DNA from: Bog-950 sp964631835
Lineage (GTDB): Bacteria > Bacteroidota > Bacteroidia > Chitinophagales > LD1
Direction of reading: 5' to 3'
Length of the DNA: 64,000 bases
Assembly (NCBI GenBank): GCA_964631835.1
Contig: CAZWAD010000019.1
Location: forward strand, 10,089 to 74,088
Shown: piece by piece, positions 43,021 to 52,417 of the stretch
Layout of the letters: every line of letters begins with the position of its first letter
Numbering within the stretch: the first letter of the stretch is position 1
Made by a program: the position numbers and the translations under genes
The notes under the pieces: generated by a model
What the model was told of the DNA's origin: nothing
What the model saw: only the letters and a program-made list of their open reading frames with translations
The model's database searches: none

Positions 43021-44967
43021 ATGGCAGAAGGTGGTGTTTTAGGCAGAATAAGAGATATTTCCATTGCCAAGAAATTATACTTTGCAGTAGGTATTATGGC
43101 TCTGCTTATAGCCATAGAGTTATTCACACTTTGGTTTTCTATTTCTACTCTTTCTTCAGTGCGGGCATTTGTAGCGGGCGAAGGGTTGTGGTCGAAAGCG
43201 CAGAAGGATGCAGTTTATCATTTACGCAAATATGGCCGTTCTTACCAGGAAGAAGATTATCAGCAGTTCCTGGAATTTATGAAAGTGCCTTTAGGCGACC
43301 GAAAAACGCGGCTTGAATTAATCAAAGAAAATCCCGATTTGAAAGTAGCAAGACAAGGATTTCTGGAAGGGCGAAATCATGAACAGGATATTGACGGCAT
43401 GATAAATCTTTTCAGAAGGTTTTATTGGGTGTCCTACATCAAGCAGGCTATAGCGATATGGACAGAAGCTGATGAACAAATTACTCCGCTGCTTGCTATA
43501 AGCGAGCAACTTCATAAAGAAATAAATTTGCCGGCACCGAGTACGAAGAAAATTGATAAACTGCTTTACGAAGTGGATGCAGTTAATGAAAAACTTACTG
43601 TTCTTGAAGATAATTTCTCATACACTCTTGGTGAGGGTTCGCGTTGGCTGGAAAATCTGGTTTTGAGTTTATTGTTTATCGTGGCACTGACTGTTGAGAT
43701 AACTGGCCTGTTGCTTACTATCTCTGTAAGCCGTACTATACAAAAGGGGCTGAATGAAATTATCCGGATTTCGAAAAAAATTGCCAAAGGGGATTTTACA
43801 GACCGCGCAAAGGTGTTTTCGGGTGATGAAATCGGTGCCCTTGCAAATTCATTCAACACAATGGCAGATGAGCTTGCCGAGGGAGAGGAAAGACTTGAAA
43901 CGATTTTTAGTCATGCTCCAAGTGCTGTAATAGTGATTGACAGCTTTGGAAAAATTGTACGATGGAATCCTAAGGCGGAAATAATTTTCGGATGGAAAGC
44001 GGGGGAAGTGACGGGAAAATTTCTTCATGAAACAATAATACCGGATCAGCACAGGACAGCCCACAGGGAAGGAATAAAACATTTTCATTTAACGGGAGAG
44101 GGAAGAGTTTTAAATAAACCTATTGAAATAACAGCCCTTAATAAAAAAGGTATTGAGTTTGATGTAGAACTAAGTATATCATTGACTAATGTAAAAGGCA
44201 AGCATTTTTTTATCGGCTTTGTGCGTGATATTACTGAGCGCAAAAAAGCAGCAGAAGAATTAAATATTTATGCCCGCAAACTTGAACAATCAAACGAAAG
44301 CCTGGAACAGTTTGCTTATGTGGCTTCCCACGATTTACAGGAACCACTTCGCACGATTACCAATTTCGTCAGGTTACTTGACGAAAAGCAGCCGGCAAAT
44401 TCCGACAGCACTTCTCGCAGGTACATGAATCATGTAGTGAACGCTTCAAACCGGATGAAAGCGCTTATCAGGGATATGCTTTATTTTTCACGCATAGGCA
44501 AGCACCACGAAAACAAACTTGTAAATTGTGAGAAAGTACTACATGATGTTCTGCAGGATATGGACTTACTCATTAAGGAGAAACATGCACAAATTAAAGC
44601 TGGTTTTTTACCTATGGTAAAATCGAGCGAAACAGAAATTCAGCAGTTATTTCACAACCTGATAAACAACGCTATCAAATTTCACAAACCAGGTGTTGAG
44701 CCGGTTATAGAGATTGAAGCAAAAAAACAAATCAACAACACCTGGCTGTTTTCCGTAAAAGATAATGGCATTGGCATTGACGAAAAGTATAAAGACAAAA
44801 TTTTCGTTATTTTTCAAAGATTGCACAACCAAAACGAATATCCGGGTACAGGTATAGGTCTGGCAACATGCAAAAAGATAGTCGAATTGAATGGCGGTAA
44901 AATTTGGGTTGAATCACAACCGGAAAAAGGAAGTGTGTTTTATTTTACTTTTCCGGAATCAAAATAA
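43021..44967 (+). CDS. HAMP-PAS sensor histidine kinase
   Basis: 648 residues. TM1 at ~20-45 (LYFAVGIMALLIAIELFTLW), a ~165-residue helical extracytoplasmic sensor, TM2 at ~212-236 (LVLSLLFIVALTVEITGLLL), HAMP (~237-288), a PAS domain (~290-410, FSHAPSAVIVIDSFGKIVRW) with PAC, HisKA with His437 in VASHDLQEPLRTI and HATPase_c (DNGIGIDEKYKDKIF, GTGIGLATCKKIVELNGGKI). The phytochrome-like DHp motif (LEQFAYVASHDLQEPLR) is the type that pairs with Rcp1-like receivers. It sits between two such receiver genes, with 20 and 38 bp spacers. Confidence 0.94.
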   Translation: MAEGGVLGRIRDISIAKKLYFAVGIMALLIAIELFTLWFSISTLSSVRAFVAGEGLWSKAQKDAVYHLRKYGRSYQEEDYQQFLEFMKVPLGDRKTRLELIKENPDLKVARQGFLEGRNHEQDIDGMINLFRRFYWVSYIKQAIAIWTEADEQITPLLAISEQLHKEINLPAPSTKKIDKLLYEVDAVNEKLTVLEDNFSYTLGEGSRWLENLVLSLLFIVALTVEITGLLLTISVSRTIQKGLNEIIRISKKIAKGDFTDRAKVFSGDEIGALANSFNTMADELAEGEERLETIFSHAPSAVIVIDSFGKIVRWNPKAEIIFGWKAGEVTGKFLHETIIPDQHRTAHREGIKHFHLTGEGRVLNKPIEITALNKKGIEFDVELSISLTNVKGKHFFIGFVRDITERKKAAEELNIYARKLEQSNESLEQFAYVASHDLQEPLRTITNFVRLLDEKQPANSDSTSRRYMNHVVNASNRMKALIRDMLYFSRIGKHHENKLVNCEKVLHDVLQDMDLLIKEKHAQIKAGFLPMVKSSETEIQQLFHNLINNAIKFHKPGVEPVIEIEAKKQINNTWLFSVKDNGIGIDEKYKDKIFVIFQRLHNQNEYPGTGIGLATCKKIVELNGGKIWVESQPEKGSVFYFTFPESK

Positions 44968-45005
44968 ATTTCTTAAAAACTCATTCTGAATATAAACCTG
45001 TAACT

Positions 45006-45431
45006 GTGAGGAAAGTGAAATCAATCTTATTGGTAGATGATAACGATTCGGATAACGAGTTCCATGAAATAGTAATTAAGGAAACCAGTATTGCTGAAAC
45101 TGTAAAAAGTATTCCAGACAGCCGCAAAGCATTGGAATACCTGCAGCAGTGTTTTGCAACTAACGGGGGGGGCGATTATAGCCTCCCCGAACTGATTTTT
45201 CTTGATATTAATATGCCCGCATTGAATGGTTTTGAGTTTCTGGAAAAACTAAGAGAAATGACGGTACCTGCCGATATGAAAAAGAAGTTCAGAATTTTCA
45301 TGCTCACCGGCTCGCTTAATCCTGATGACAGAGAAACTGCCATTACAAAATACGCAGACCTGGTTTCTGGATTTTATATCAAACCACTCACAGATACTGT
45401 CTTTCTGAAAATTATCAAGGAGAATTTTTAA
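45006..45431 (+). CDS. Second single-domain response regulator (Rcp1-like)
   Basis: 141 residues from a GTG start; an in-frame GTG at 45018 is also possible. Receiver-domain residues: LLVDDNDSDNEFHEI, phosphoacceptor Asp67 in LIFLDINMPALNG, IFMLTGS and YIKPL. It is clearly related to the 42584-43000 regulator (shared AxxVKSIxDS and LEYL motifs), so the pair arose by duplication. One kinase between two receivers suggests a branched or sink arrangement. Confidence 0.92.
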   Translation: MRKVKSILLVDDNDSDNEFHEIVIKETSIAETVKSIPDSRKALEYLQQCFATNGGGDYSLPELIFLDINMPALNGFEFLEKLREMTVPADMKKKFRIFMLTGSLNPDDRETAITKYADLVSGFYIKPLTDTVFLKIIKENF

Positions 45432-45608
45432 ACTTCCCGTTTTGTTATTTACATACCCGGTTTTAACACTGGCTCTGTATTTTTAACTATTTGCCGTACA
45501 ATAATTGAAAAGAACCAACCGTTAGAGAAAGGTAGTGCAACAGGTTGTAGAATTTGCTGCATGATTATTTTAAATTTTTTCTTAAAACCAAAACTAAAAT
45601 CAATAGGT

Positions 45609-46535
45609 ATGGAAACCAATCAAAACGGAGCAGTAAATAAAAAGGGATATATCAGTGCTATTGTAGTGCTGCTGCTCATTAACAGTTTTACCCTTTACAT
45701 GTTTTTTTCAGAACGCACAGTAAAAACGGATTTAACATCACAAAAAATCGAGTTGCAGCACCAATTCAGGGATTTGTCAGATACGCTCAACCTTCGCAAT
45801 ACGGAGTTGGAGCAGTATGTGGGCAAGAATGCCGAACTTGATAAAATAATTGCCGAAAAGCAGGAAGCAATGGACAAGCAGAAGAAGGAAATTGCCCGCC
45901 TGTTTTCTAAAAACAAAATGACCCAGGCAGAGTTGAGCAAAGCCAGAGACCTGATAGCACAGTATCAATCCTCCATCTCTGATATGACAGCTAAAATTGA
46001 GCAGCTGACTCGTGAGAATGAACAGTTGGTGGCTTCTAACCAGCAACTTTCAACAGATTTAACTTCCGAAAAAGCCACTACTGCAAATCTTACTGAGCAA
46101 AACAAGGGGCTTTCTAAGAAAGTGGAAGTCGGTTCGCTTCTTCAGCTGAAGAATGTTGATGTAGCTGCTGTGAAAACCCGTAATAATGGAAAAGAAGTGG
46201 AGGTGAAAAGAGCTAAAGTGGCTCAGAACCTGCGCATAAAATTTGAAACTGGTGAAAATAAAGTGCTCGACCCCGGAACGGTGAATCTATATGTAAGAAT
46301 CATCAATCCGAAAGGAGAAACCATTGCTGTAGCTGACCAGGGTTCAGGAACAATAGCCTCTGCGGAATCTACCGAACCTGTGATGTACACTAAGAAAGCG
46401 GAAATAGATTACAACCAGGCTAACAAACCGGTGGTGGTGTATTGGGGAATGAATATACAGGAACCGGGAACTTATAAAGTAGAGGTTTATCAGAACGGGC
46501 ATGTAATCGGACAAGGCTCGGTTCAGTTAAGTTAG
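45609..46535 (+). CDS. Membrane-anchored coiled-coil protein, unknown function
   Basis: 308 residues from METNQNGAVNKKG. One transmembrane helix (ISAIVVLLLINSFTLYMFF, about residues 15-33) is followed by ~140 residues of coiled coil (ELDKIIAEKQEAMDKQKKEI, ENEQLVASNQQLSTDLTSEK) and a beta domain of ~120 residues (LRIKFETGENKVLDPGTVNL, VYWGMNIQEPGTYKVEVYQN) that looks like a small sandwich. The protein would sit in the inner membrane with the coiled coil in the periplasm. I recall similar Bacteroidetes hypotheticals; no named family. ORF opens at 45561, but the ATG at 45609 gives a normal N-terminus. Confidence 0.8.
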   Translation: METNQNGAVNKKGYISAIVVLLLINSFTLYMFFSERTVKTDLTSQKIELQHQFRDLSDTLNLRNTELEQYVGKNAELDKIIAEKQEAMDKQKKEIARLFSKNKMTQAELSKARDLIAQYQSSISDMTAKIEQLTRENEQLVASNQQLSTDLTSEKATTANLTEQNKGLSKKVEVGSLLQLKNVDVAAVKTRNNGKEVEVKRAKVAQNLRIKFETGENKVLDPGTVNLYVRIINPKGETIAVADQGSGTIASAESTEPVMYTKKAEIDYNQANKPVVVYWGMNIQEPGTYKVEVYQNGHVIGQGSVQLS

Positions 46536-46589
46536 AAAGTAAAAGAGTGGTTCCCTTAAAAGAAGGGTTTCCTCTTAGTTGGGTGAGGG

Positions 46590-46618
46590 GTCCCTCCGGT
46601 AAAACGGGGGGACTTTTC
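46590..46618 (+). terminator. Terminator after the coiled-coil gene
   Basis: GTCCCTCCG-GTAAAA-CGGGGGGAC stem (one G-T wobble) followed by TTTTCCTTTTT on the plus strand; 54 bases past the stop codon. It may also serve the convergent adhesin gene. Confidence 0.75.
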
Positions 46619-46622
46619 CTTT

Positions 46623-49600
46623 TTAACGGATCAGTGTAACAGTACCGGTAAACAACTTTTCGGAGTAGTTGTCAATGTAAACAACCTTTACGGTGTAAAC
46701 AAAAACTGCCGGGTTCAGTAACCGGTCTTTATAAACCCCATTCCATTTAAAATTCATATCACTGTTCTCGTACACTTTCTCGCCCCACCGGTCAAATACT
46801 TTCACATCGAACTGTTTCCACGCTTCCTTATTACCGAAAACCTCAAAGTAATCATTGGCTCCGTCACCGTTGGGAGTGAATGCGTTCGGGATAAACACTG
46901 TGTATGCGGGAATTACATTTACACGGACGGTGTCGGTCGCAATACAGCCGTTCACATCGGTGCCGGTTACCTGATATGTAATGCTTTGCAGTGGCGATGA
47001 GACGGGTGAAGTGCAATTTGTGCAGTTTAAACCATGTGCAGGAATCCAAAACACTGTTCCGAAACTGCTTCCGAAAGGAGTAACATTCAGGTTTACGATT
47101 TCACCGAGGTCAATGGTAACCGTATCCGGTGTAGCATCAATACTAAAAATGGAATCATTTCCCACATAGAAGAAAGAATCTGCCGTACAGTTGTGTGCAT
47201 CGGTAATTACTATAGAATATATGCCTGTATCAAGTGCAAATAAATCTTCGGTAGTTGAGCCATTGCTCCACAAATAACTTAAAGGAGGAAAGGAAGTAGT
47301 TGCAACTATATCTATAGAGCCATTTTGCAGTGGAAAGCAAAGAACATTTGTAACCACTCCATTCACCATCACTCCCGGAAGTTCGGCAACAATTAAATTG
47401 TTTGCTGAAGATGCACATCCGTTATTGTCGGTTACCGTAACACTATAATTCCCTCCTGAAAGATTTGAATTAATCTGCGAATTGCTTCCGCCTGTGCTCC
47501 AATTGAAAGTATAGCCCGGAGTTCCTCCCGAGGGATTTATGTCAATGCTTCCATCACCGTGGTTAGGACATGATACATTAACAATAACCGGGTTCAGGGT
47601 TATGGCTGTAGGTTCGGTAATTGAAATACTGCCGGTGGAATAACTGCAGTTGTTGGCATCGGTTATAGTAACAGAGTAAGTTCCCGCAGGCAATCCCGTT
47701 CGGTTTGGAGAATTTACAGACGGGGTCGTATTCCATTGATACGAATACGCAGGCACACCACCGGTTACAGTGATTGTTATTGCTCCGGTAGAAGCACCAT
47801 TGCAATCAACATTTGTAAACGATGAAGTTGCTTGTAGCTGAAGGGGCTGATTGATAACAACGCTTGCTGTTTGAAAACAGAAATTGGCATCAGTCACAAC
47901 AACTGAGTAATTTCCCGAAGCCAGAGAACTGGCTGTTGCTGTTGTTTGAACCGGATTTGTATTCCACGCATAACTATAGCCGGGAGTGCCTCCTGCAGCT
48001 GTAACCGTTGCGCTGCCGGTTGCATTACTAAAACAAAGCACATCAACAGTTGAAGTTGATAAACTTAAAGGCGCACCAGGCTGAGAAATTGTTTCGCTTG
48101 CCGTAGCTGAACATCCCTGAATATCGGTAACAGTAACATTATAAGTTCCGGCAATCAATTGTGAAACCGAAGAAGTGGTTTGAACCGGATTTGTATTCCA
48201 GTTATATGAATAGCCACCGTAACTGCCACTGGCTGTTACCGCTACACTTCCGGTTGCATCGCCAAAACAAAGAACATCGTTATGAGAAGTTACAAGTGTT
48301 AATGCTGTAGGTGGCGGAGCGATAGTAATTGTTGCTGTGGCTGAGCATGCCTGAGCATCTATTGCGGTTACGGTATAAGTTCCCGCTGGAATATTGGTAA
48401 CATTCTGTGTATTCTGAACAGGAACAGTATTCCATGAGTACAAATATCCCGGTGTTCCGCCCGAAGCATTAGCGGTTGCTGTTGTTGCAGGTTGCCCGAA
48501 ACAAAGCGGTGCGGTTTGTGTTGCTGTTACACTTACCGGGGTAGCCGGTTGATTAATAGTGGATGAAATACTTGCCGTACAGTTATTCGCATCGGTTACA
48601 GTAACTACATAAGTTCCTGCCATAAGGTTTGATGCAGTAGATGTGGTTTGTGCCGGTGTGGTGGTCCAACTGTATGTATATCCGGTTGTTCCACCTGATG
48701 GAGTAACCGTAGCGCTTCCGTTATTTCCTCCAAAGCATGAAACATCGGTGTGAACTTCGGAAAGTGAAAGTGGCGATGCCGGTTGGCTGATAGTTCCGCT
48801 TGCGGTAATTGTGCAAGTGTTTGCATCGGTAACGGTTGCCGTATACGTTCCCGCTGGTAAATTAGAAGCTGTGCCCGTTGTTTGAGCTGGTACGGAGTTC
48901 CAGTTATAAGTATAACCGGAAGTTCCTCCCGAAGGGGTGGCAGTAATTGTTCCGGTGCTTTGCCCGAAACACAATACATCGGTTTTGGTAATGGTTGCGG
49001 TTAATGCAGTTGGCTGTATTATTGTAGCGCTTGCACTTGCTGTACATAAAGTGACATCAGTTACTGTTACTGTATAATTTCCGGCAGGCAGGTTCACTGC
49101 GTTTGCAGTTGTCTGCACGGGAGTTGTATTCCATGAATAAGTAAAACCCGGATTTCCGCCCGTAATGTTTGAAGTGATTGAGCCGGTGCTTTGACCAAAG
49201 CAGGCAACATGGGAAGGTGTTAAAGTAACTACCGGTGAATTGGGAGGAGGGAATAGTGTAAACGATGCTGAAGCCGTACATAAGTTCACATCGGTTACCG
49301 TTACCGTATATGAGCCGCTGCTCAGGTTTGTAGCTGTGGGTGTGGCTTGCACCGGTGTGGTATTCCAGGAATATGAATAGCCCGGTGTGCCGCCTGTAGG
49401 AACAGCGGTTATCGTTCCTCCCACGGTACATGTAGGGTCAACGGTTGTGCCGGTAACGGTTAACACGGTTGATTGTGTAACTACAATACTCGCAGTAGCC
49501 GTGCATGAGTTGGCATCGGTGGCGGTAATAGTATAAGTTCCGGCAAAGAGGTTACTGTTGTTTTGGGTGGTTCTTCCGTTGCTCCACAAAAAGCTGAAAG

Positions 49601-50540
49601 GCGCAGTGCCGCCCGAATAACTCATATATGCCGAACCGGTAGCTCCGCAGAGGGCATTATTAACCGTTGGAGTCAGCACAATGGGCTGCGGCTGGGTAAT
49701 ATTTACTGTGGCGGTAGATGTACAGGTATTAGCATCGGTTACTGTAACGGTATAACTTCCGGGGCCGACATTATCAAGCACGCTGTCCGTTTGAACCGGT
49801 GTGGAGTTCCATGAAAAAGTAAACGGAGGATTTTGCCCCACCGGATGAGCTGTTGCCATTCCGTTGTTCATTCCTGCGCAGGAAACATTTTGATTCAATG
49901 CCACTATTACGTTCACATTTCCGGGCATCACCGGTCCTATATTATCTACCAGAATGTAAGGCTGGTCGGTACTCAAAGGGTTGCATCCGAGGCTGTTGAT
50001 GCGGAACATCACCCAGGTAAAATTCTGAGTGGGAACAAACGAAACCGTATAAGTCATCCAAACATCCATGGGGGTAATGTTGCCCGAACTCCACAGCAGC
50101 ACACCGCTGCCTGAATTATCATCGCAGGGTCCGAAGCCGCCCCATATCTGCAACTCGGCACAACCGGGAACAATGCCTCCGCCTGTAGTTGATGAATTGG
50201 CAAGGTCAATGGTAAATGAATAATTGGTTCCTGACACAAAAGGAGTGCTCAACTGTTCGCAGGCACCTTCCTGCCACGAAGCTGATACCTGGTGAACCAG
50301 ACCGAGGTAAGAACTGCCGTTGGTGGGCGGTAAAGTTACTCCCCAGCTTCCGGGCTGGGTATCGGGTGTTTGCCCGGGCATGCATACCGACCACGGACCG
50401 GGAGTAACATGCGGTTGAGGGGTGCCCTCAAACGATGGGTTTACAAAGTTGATAATAGGCAATGGCGTACACTGTGAGTAACCAGCTTCGACTATTAAAA
50501 GAGCAAGGAAAAATGACGTTAGGCGTACAAATATTTTCAT
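46623..50540 (-). CDS. SprB-repeat adhesin with gliding-motility-type (T9SS type B) C-terminus
   Basis: 1305 residues from ATG 50540. Signal peptide MKIFVRLTSFFLALLIVEAG. An N-terminal ~220-residue lectin-like domain (NPSFEGTPQPHVTPGPWSVC, VDNIGPV) precedes twelve SprB repeats of ~78 residues, each with CFGxxxGSxTxTxSGGxxxY, SWNTxPVQTT and GTYxVTVTDANxCTAxAS words. The end (YTVFIPNAFTPNGDGANDYF to RLLNPAVFVYTVKVVYID) is the gliding-motility-associated CTD/T9SS type B sorting signal. Such proteins are T9SS-exported mobile adhesins (SprB of Flavobacterium) or matrix proteins. The frame runs on to 50651, but the ATG at 50540 directly precedes the signal peptide. Confidence 0.94.
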   Translation of the reverse strand: MKIFVRLTSFFLALLIVEAGYSQCTPLPIINFVNPSFEGTPQPHVTPGPWSVCMPGQTPDTQPGSWGVTLPPTNGSSYLGLVHQVSASWQEGACEQLSTPFVSGTNYSFTIDLANSSTTGGGIVPGCAELQIWGGFGPCDDNSGSGVLLWSSGNITPMDVWMTYTVSFVPTQNFTWVMFRINSLGCNPLSTDQPYILVDNIGPVMPGNVNVIVALNQNVSCAGMNNGMATAHPVGQNPPFTFSWNSTPVQTDSVLDNVGPGSYTVTVTDANTCTSTATVNITQPQPIVLTPTVNNALCGATGSAYMSYSGGTAPFSFLWSNGRTTQNNSNLFAGTYTITATDANSCTATASIVVTQSTVLTVTGTTVDPTCTVGGTITAVPTGGTPGYSYSWNTTPVQATPTATNLSSGSYTVTVTDVNLCTASASFTLFPPPNSPVVTLTPSHVACFGQSTGSITSNITGGNPGFTYSWNTTPVQTTANAVNLPAGNYTVTVTDVTLCTASASATIIQPTALTATITKTDVLCFGQSTGTITATPSGGTSGYTYNWNSVPAQTTGTASNLPAGTYTATVTDANTCTITASGTISQPASPLSLSEVHTDVSCFGGNNGSATVTPSGGTTGYTYSWTTTPAQTTSTASNLMAGTYVVTVTDANNCTASISSTINQPATPVSVTATQTAPLCFGQPATTATANASGGTPGYLYSWNTVPVQNTQNVTNIPAGTYTVTAIDAQACSATATITIAPPPTALTLVTSHNDVLCFGDATGSVAVTASGSYGGYSYNWNTNPVQTTSSVSQLIAGTYNVTVTDIQGCSATASETISQPGAPLSLSTSTVDVLCFSNATGSATVTAAGGTPGYSYAWNTNPVQTTATASSLASGNYSVVVTDANFCFQTASVVINQPLQLQATSSFTNVDCNGASTGAITITVTGGVPAYSYQWNTTPSVNSPNRTGLPAGTYSVTITDANNCSYSTGSISITEPTAITLNPVIVNVSCPNHGDGSIDINPSGGTPGYTFNWSTGGSNSQINSNLSGGNYSVTVTDNNGCASSANNLIVAELPGVMVNGVVTNVLCFPLQNGSIDIVATTSFPPLSYLWSNGSTTEDLFALDTGIYSIVITDAHNCTADSFFYVGNDSIFSIDATPDTVTIDLGEIVNLNVTPFGSSFGTVFWIPAHGLNCTNCTSPVSSPLQSITYQVTGTDVNGCIATDTVRVNVIPAYTVFIPNAFTPNGDGANDYFEVFGNKEAWKQFDVKVFDRWGEKVYENSDMNFKWNGVYKDRLLNPAVFVYTVKVVYIDNYSEKLFTGTVTLIR

Positions 50541-50646
50541 TAGCGGGCGACTGATACAAATAGAATGAAAAAAAGGCAATTGAGTTGTATGCCTTAGAAA
50601 ATAATTATTGACAGAGCAGGTTGGGGGTAAATTAAAGCGCAACACC

Positions 50647-50688
50647 TCCATTGCTGTGCAAAGGGAGATGTTGCGGGGGCTATAAAAT
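50647..50688. repeat. Dispersed GCAAAGGGAGA element, copy C
   Basis: CTCCATTGCTGTGCAAAGGG then AGATGTTGCGGGGG; shares the GCAAAGGGAGA core and flanking AATxCT/TTxxGCGG bases with copies A (5110-5147) and B (6988-7024). Confidence 0.55.
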
Positions 50689-51344
50689 TATTTTGCTAGT
50701 CGGCTTTGCATTTCGGGAATAACATTATCATAAACCCTTAGTAGTCTATCCCATGTTTCAAATTTTTCATCTTCTCTTGCACTGGTGGCGGTTTCGCTTC
50801 TCTCAGAAATTATTTTGACTTTATAGGAAAGTGGATTTTCATTACCCATTTTTATCACAAGCCGTGTGCGTATGGTTACAGGGCCGAATTTTTTAACGGC
50901 CCATGCTGTTCTTAAATAACCGGTGCTTTTATCGGTTACTTCGATAACATCGAATGCACCCGTAATTATTGAACTTAGCTTTTTCCATGCTTCTTCTTCT
51001 GATTTATCGGTTTTTATATCTATATCCCTATTGGCTAAATCATTTGTGCTGGAGCTCTCGAAAGAGGCGTCTTTTTGTAAGGCGATGAATTCGCTTTTGG
51101 GCAATTTCATGACGCCATCGTTTTTGTAGTTTCTTTCTTCGGTGATGTAACCGGTTTTTTTCACTTTTACGTTAACGGTGGAATTTTTTGCCACTTTAAT
51201 TTCGGCTTTGCCGGACGAAACCAATGAACCGTTAACAAAAATTTGTGCATCGGCATCGGTAGATAGTTTAATTGTAACCGTGCCGGCAATAGTTAAAGTT
51301 GCTGCGCAGAAAATAATAAATAACGTTGCTGTAATCTTTTTCAT
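50688..51344 (-). CDS. Exported PEGA-like domain protein
   Basis: 218 residues. Signal peptide MKKITATLFIIFCAATLTIA, then a ~65-residue beta domain (TVTIKLSTDADAQIFVNGSL, IKVAKNSTVNVKVKKTGYIT) resembling PEGA surface-layer domains, and a C-terminal alpha/beta part (AWKKLSSIITGAFDVIEVTD, YLRTAWAVKKFGPVTIRTRL) of the type seen in DUF4384-like or lipoprotein-sorting neighbours; no named family for that half. It probably acts in the periplasm. Same strand as the SprB adhesin gene, which begins ~150 bp further on. Confidence 0.75.
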   Translation of the reverse strand: MKKITATLFIIFCAATLTIAGTVTIKLSTDADAQIFVNGSLVSSGKAEIKVAKNSTVNVKVKKTGYITEERNYKNDGVMKLPKSEFIALQKDASFESSSTNDLANRDIDIKTDKSEEEAWKKLSSIITGAFDVIEVTDKSTGYLRTAWAVKKFGPVTIRTRLVIKMGNENPLSYKVKIISERSETATSAREDEKFETWDRLLRVYDNVIPEMQSRLAK

Positions 51345-51374
51345 CTTCTTTTCTTTTTATAGTTATTAAATAAT

Positions 51375-52109
51375 TTATGCAATTCCAATGGCAAAGGGGC
51401 CTGTCCAGGGGCCAGAGAGCTCGGGGCGTTTGGTATTGTACCAGCGCAGGTAAACAAGCGCCAGCTTGCCTTTGCTCAACACCCCGAAGTTAACAATGAA
51501 CACCGCTTTGGTAAACAGCTCCTTAACCATAGCCTGGGTATTAGGGTCGGGCAGCCCTTCGGGTGGTTCGGGGTTGGGGTTTGGTCCGGGGGTATTTCCA
51601 ACACCGCCCTGCAACTGGTGGGCTACCTGAATAGCATCGGCATCGGGGTGTTTGCTGGGGTGCTTGCTGTCGTGCCCGGGGCGGCAGGTAAATTCTACCA
51701 GCCCGCCATTGAGCGAAACAGTTTCGTAAACTACCGAATCGGTAATGGGTGAGTGGGAGTGGGTAGGTTCAGCTCTTTCAATTTTAAAGTTAAAAACTGT
51801 TTCATCGTCACTGGTAGCATCGGGGTCGGCAACCATAATATTGAGCAGGGGGCGTGCGAATTCGCTGAACTCTTTCATAAAGTTGCGCACCTGCTCTTTC
51901 ACTGCGCTGGTGCTTTGCAGCGGGTCAATGTATTTGGGGTAAAGGGTATCGCGCCAAAACACCCGTTTGGTGTTCCAGTCGGTGCCGTTTTGAATACTCA
52001 GCCCCAGGCGCTCGCGGTTGGTGGGGGTGCCTGCCGCCAGGTAATCATCGGTGTTGTTAATGTAAGCGTTAAATTCAGGGATAGCTTCGGGGACGCGTGA
52101 ATTACTCAT
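51375..52109 (-). CDS. Hypothetical Bacteroidetes protein with VPEAIPEFNAYI motif
   Basis: 244 residues without signal peptide or membrane segment. The N-terminal half is helical: VPEAIPEFNAYINNTDDYLA, a TNRERLGLSIQNG turn, WNTKRVFWRDTLYPKY and QVRNFMKEFSEFARPLL. The C-terminal half is beta-rich with a His/Pro spacer (CRPGHDSKHPSKHPDADAIQ; NTPGPNPNPEPPEG) and ends FIVNFGVLSKGKLALVYLRW. I recall similar ~240-residue hypotheticals in Bacteroidetes but no function. Its start codon lies only ~60 bp from array 3, so the array occupies its upstream region. No obvious promoter box was found. Confidence 0.75.
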   Translation of the reverse strand: MSNSRVPEAIPEFNAYINNTDDYLAAGTPTNRERLGLSIQNGTDWNTKRVFWRDTLYPKYIDPLQSTSAVKEQVRNFMKEFSEFARPLLNIMVADPDATSDDETVFNFKIERAEPTHSHSPITDSVVYETVSLNGGLVEFTCRPGHDSKHPSKHPDADAIQVAHQLQGGVGNTPGPNPNPEPPEGLPDPNTQAMVKELFTKAVFIVNFGVLSKGKLALVYLRWYNTKRPELSGPWTGPFAIGIA

Positions 52110-52168
52110 GACTTAAGGTTTTAGGGTTAAAAAATGGGTTTTTGATGAAAAACGAGGTGAAATTGGCT

Positions 52169-52355
52169 TTCCGCCACGTGGCGGAAAGTTTGCGCCATCT
52201 GGCGGAAGAGTTCCGCCACCCGGCTGAAGGCTTGCGCTATCTGGCGGAAAAGCTCCGCCATCAGGCGCGGAGTTTAAGCCGCCTGGCGTAAGTTTTGAGC
52301 CACGCGGCTTAAGGTTTCCGCTGCCTGTCGTAAACCTTGCGCCAACTGGCGGCAA
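52169..52355. repeat. Tandem array 3: nine 21-bp palindromic units
   Basis: Nine consecutive 21-bp units, each an 18-bp dyad. The first, TTCCGCCACGTGGCGGAA (52169-52186), is a perfect palindrome. Centres: 52177.5, 52198.5, 52219.5, 52240.5, 52261.5, 52282.5, 52303.5, 52324.5, 52345.5. Paired changes keep the symmetry: unit 7 (TTGAGCCACGCGGCTTAA) replaces a C-G pair by A-T at the fourth position, and unit 6 does the same at the third position. Units 8 and 5 are the weakest. TTCC- and TTGC-type units roughly alternate, giving a 42-bp higher order. It lies upstream of the 51375-52109 gene and downstream of map. Confidence 0.95.
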
Positions 52356-52417
52356 ATCACAAAAATTAGTAAGAAGAGTATTTGAAAATAGAAAACTGCG
52401 TGCGATACTATGCGCAT

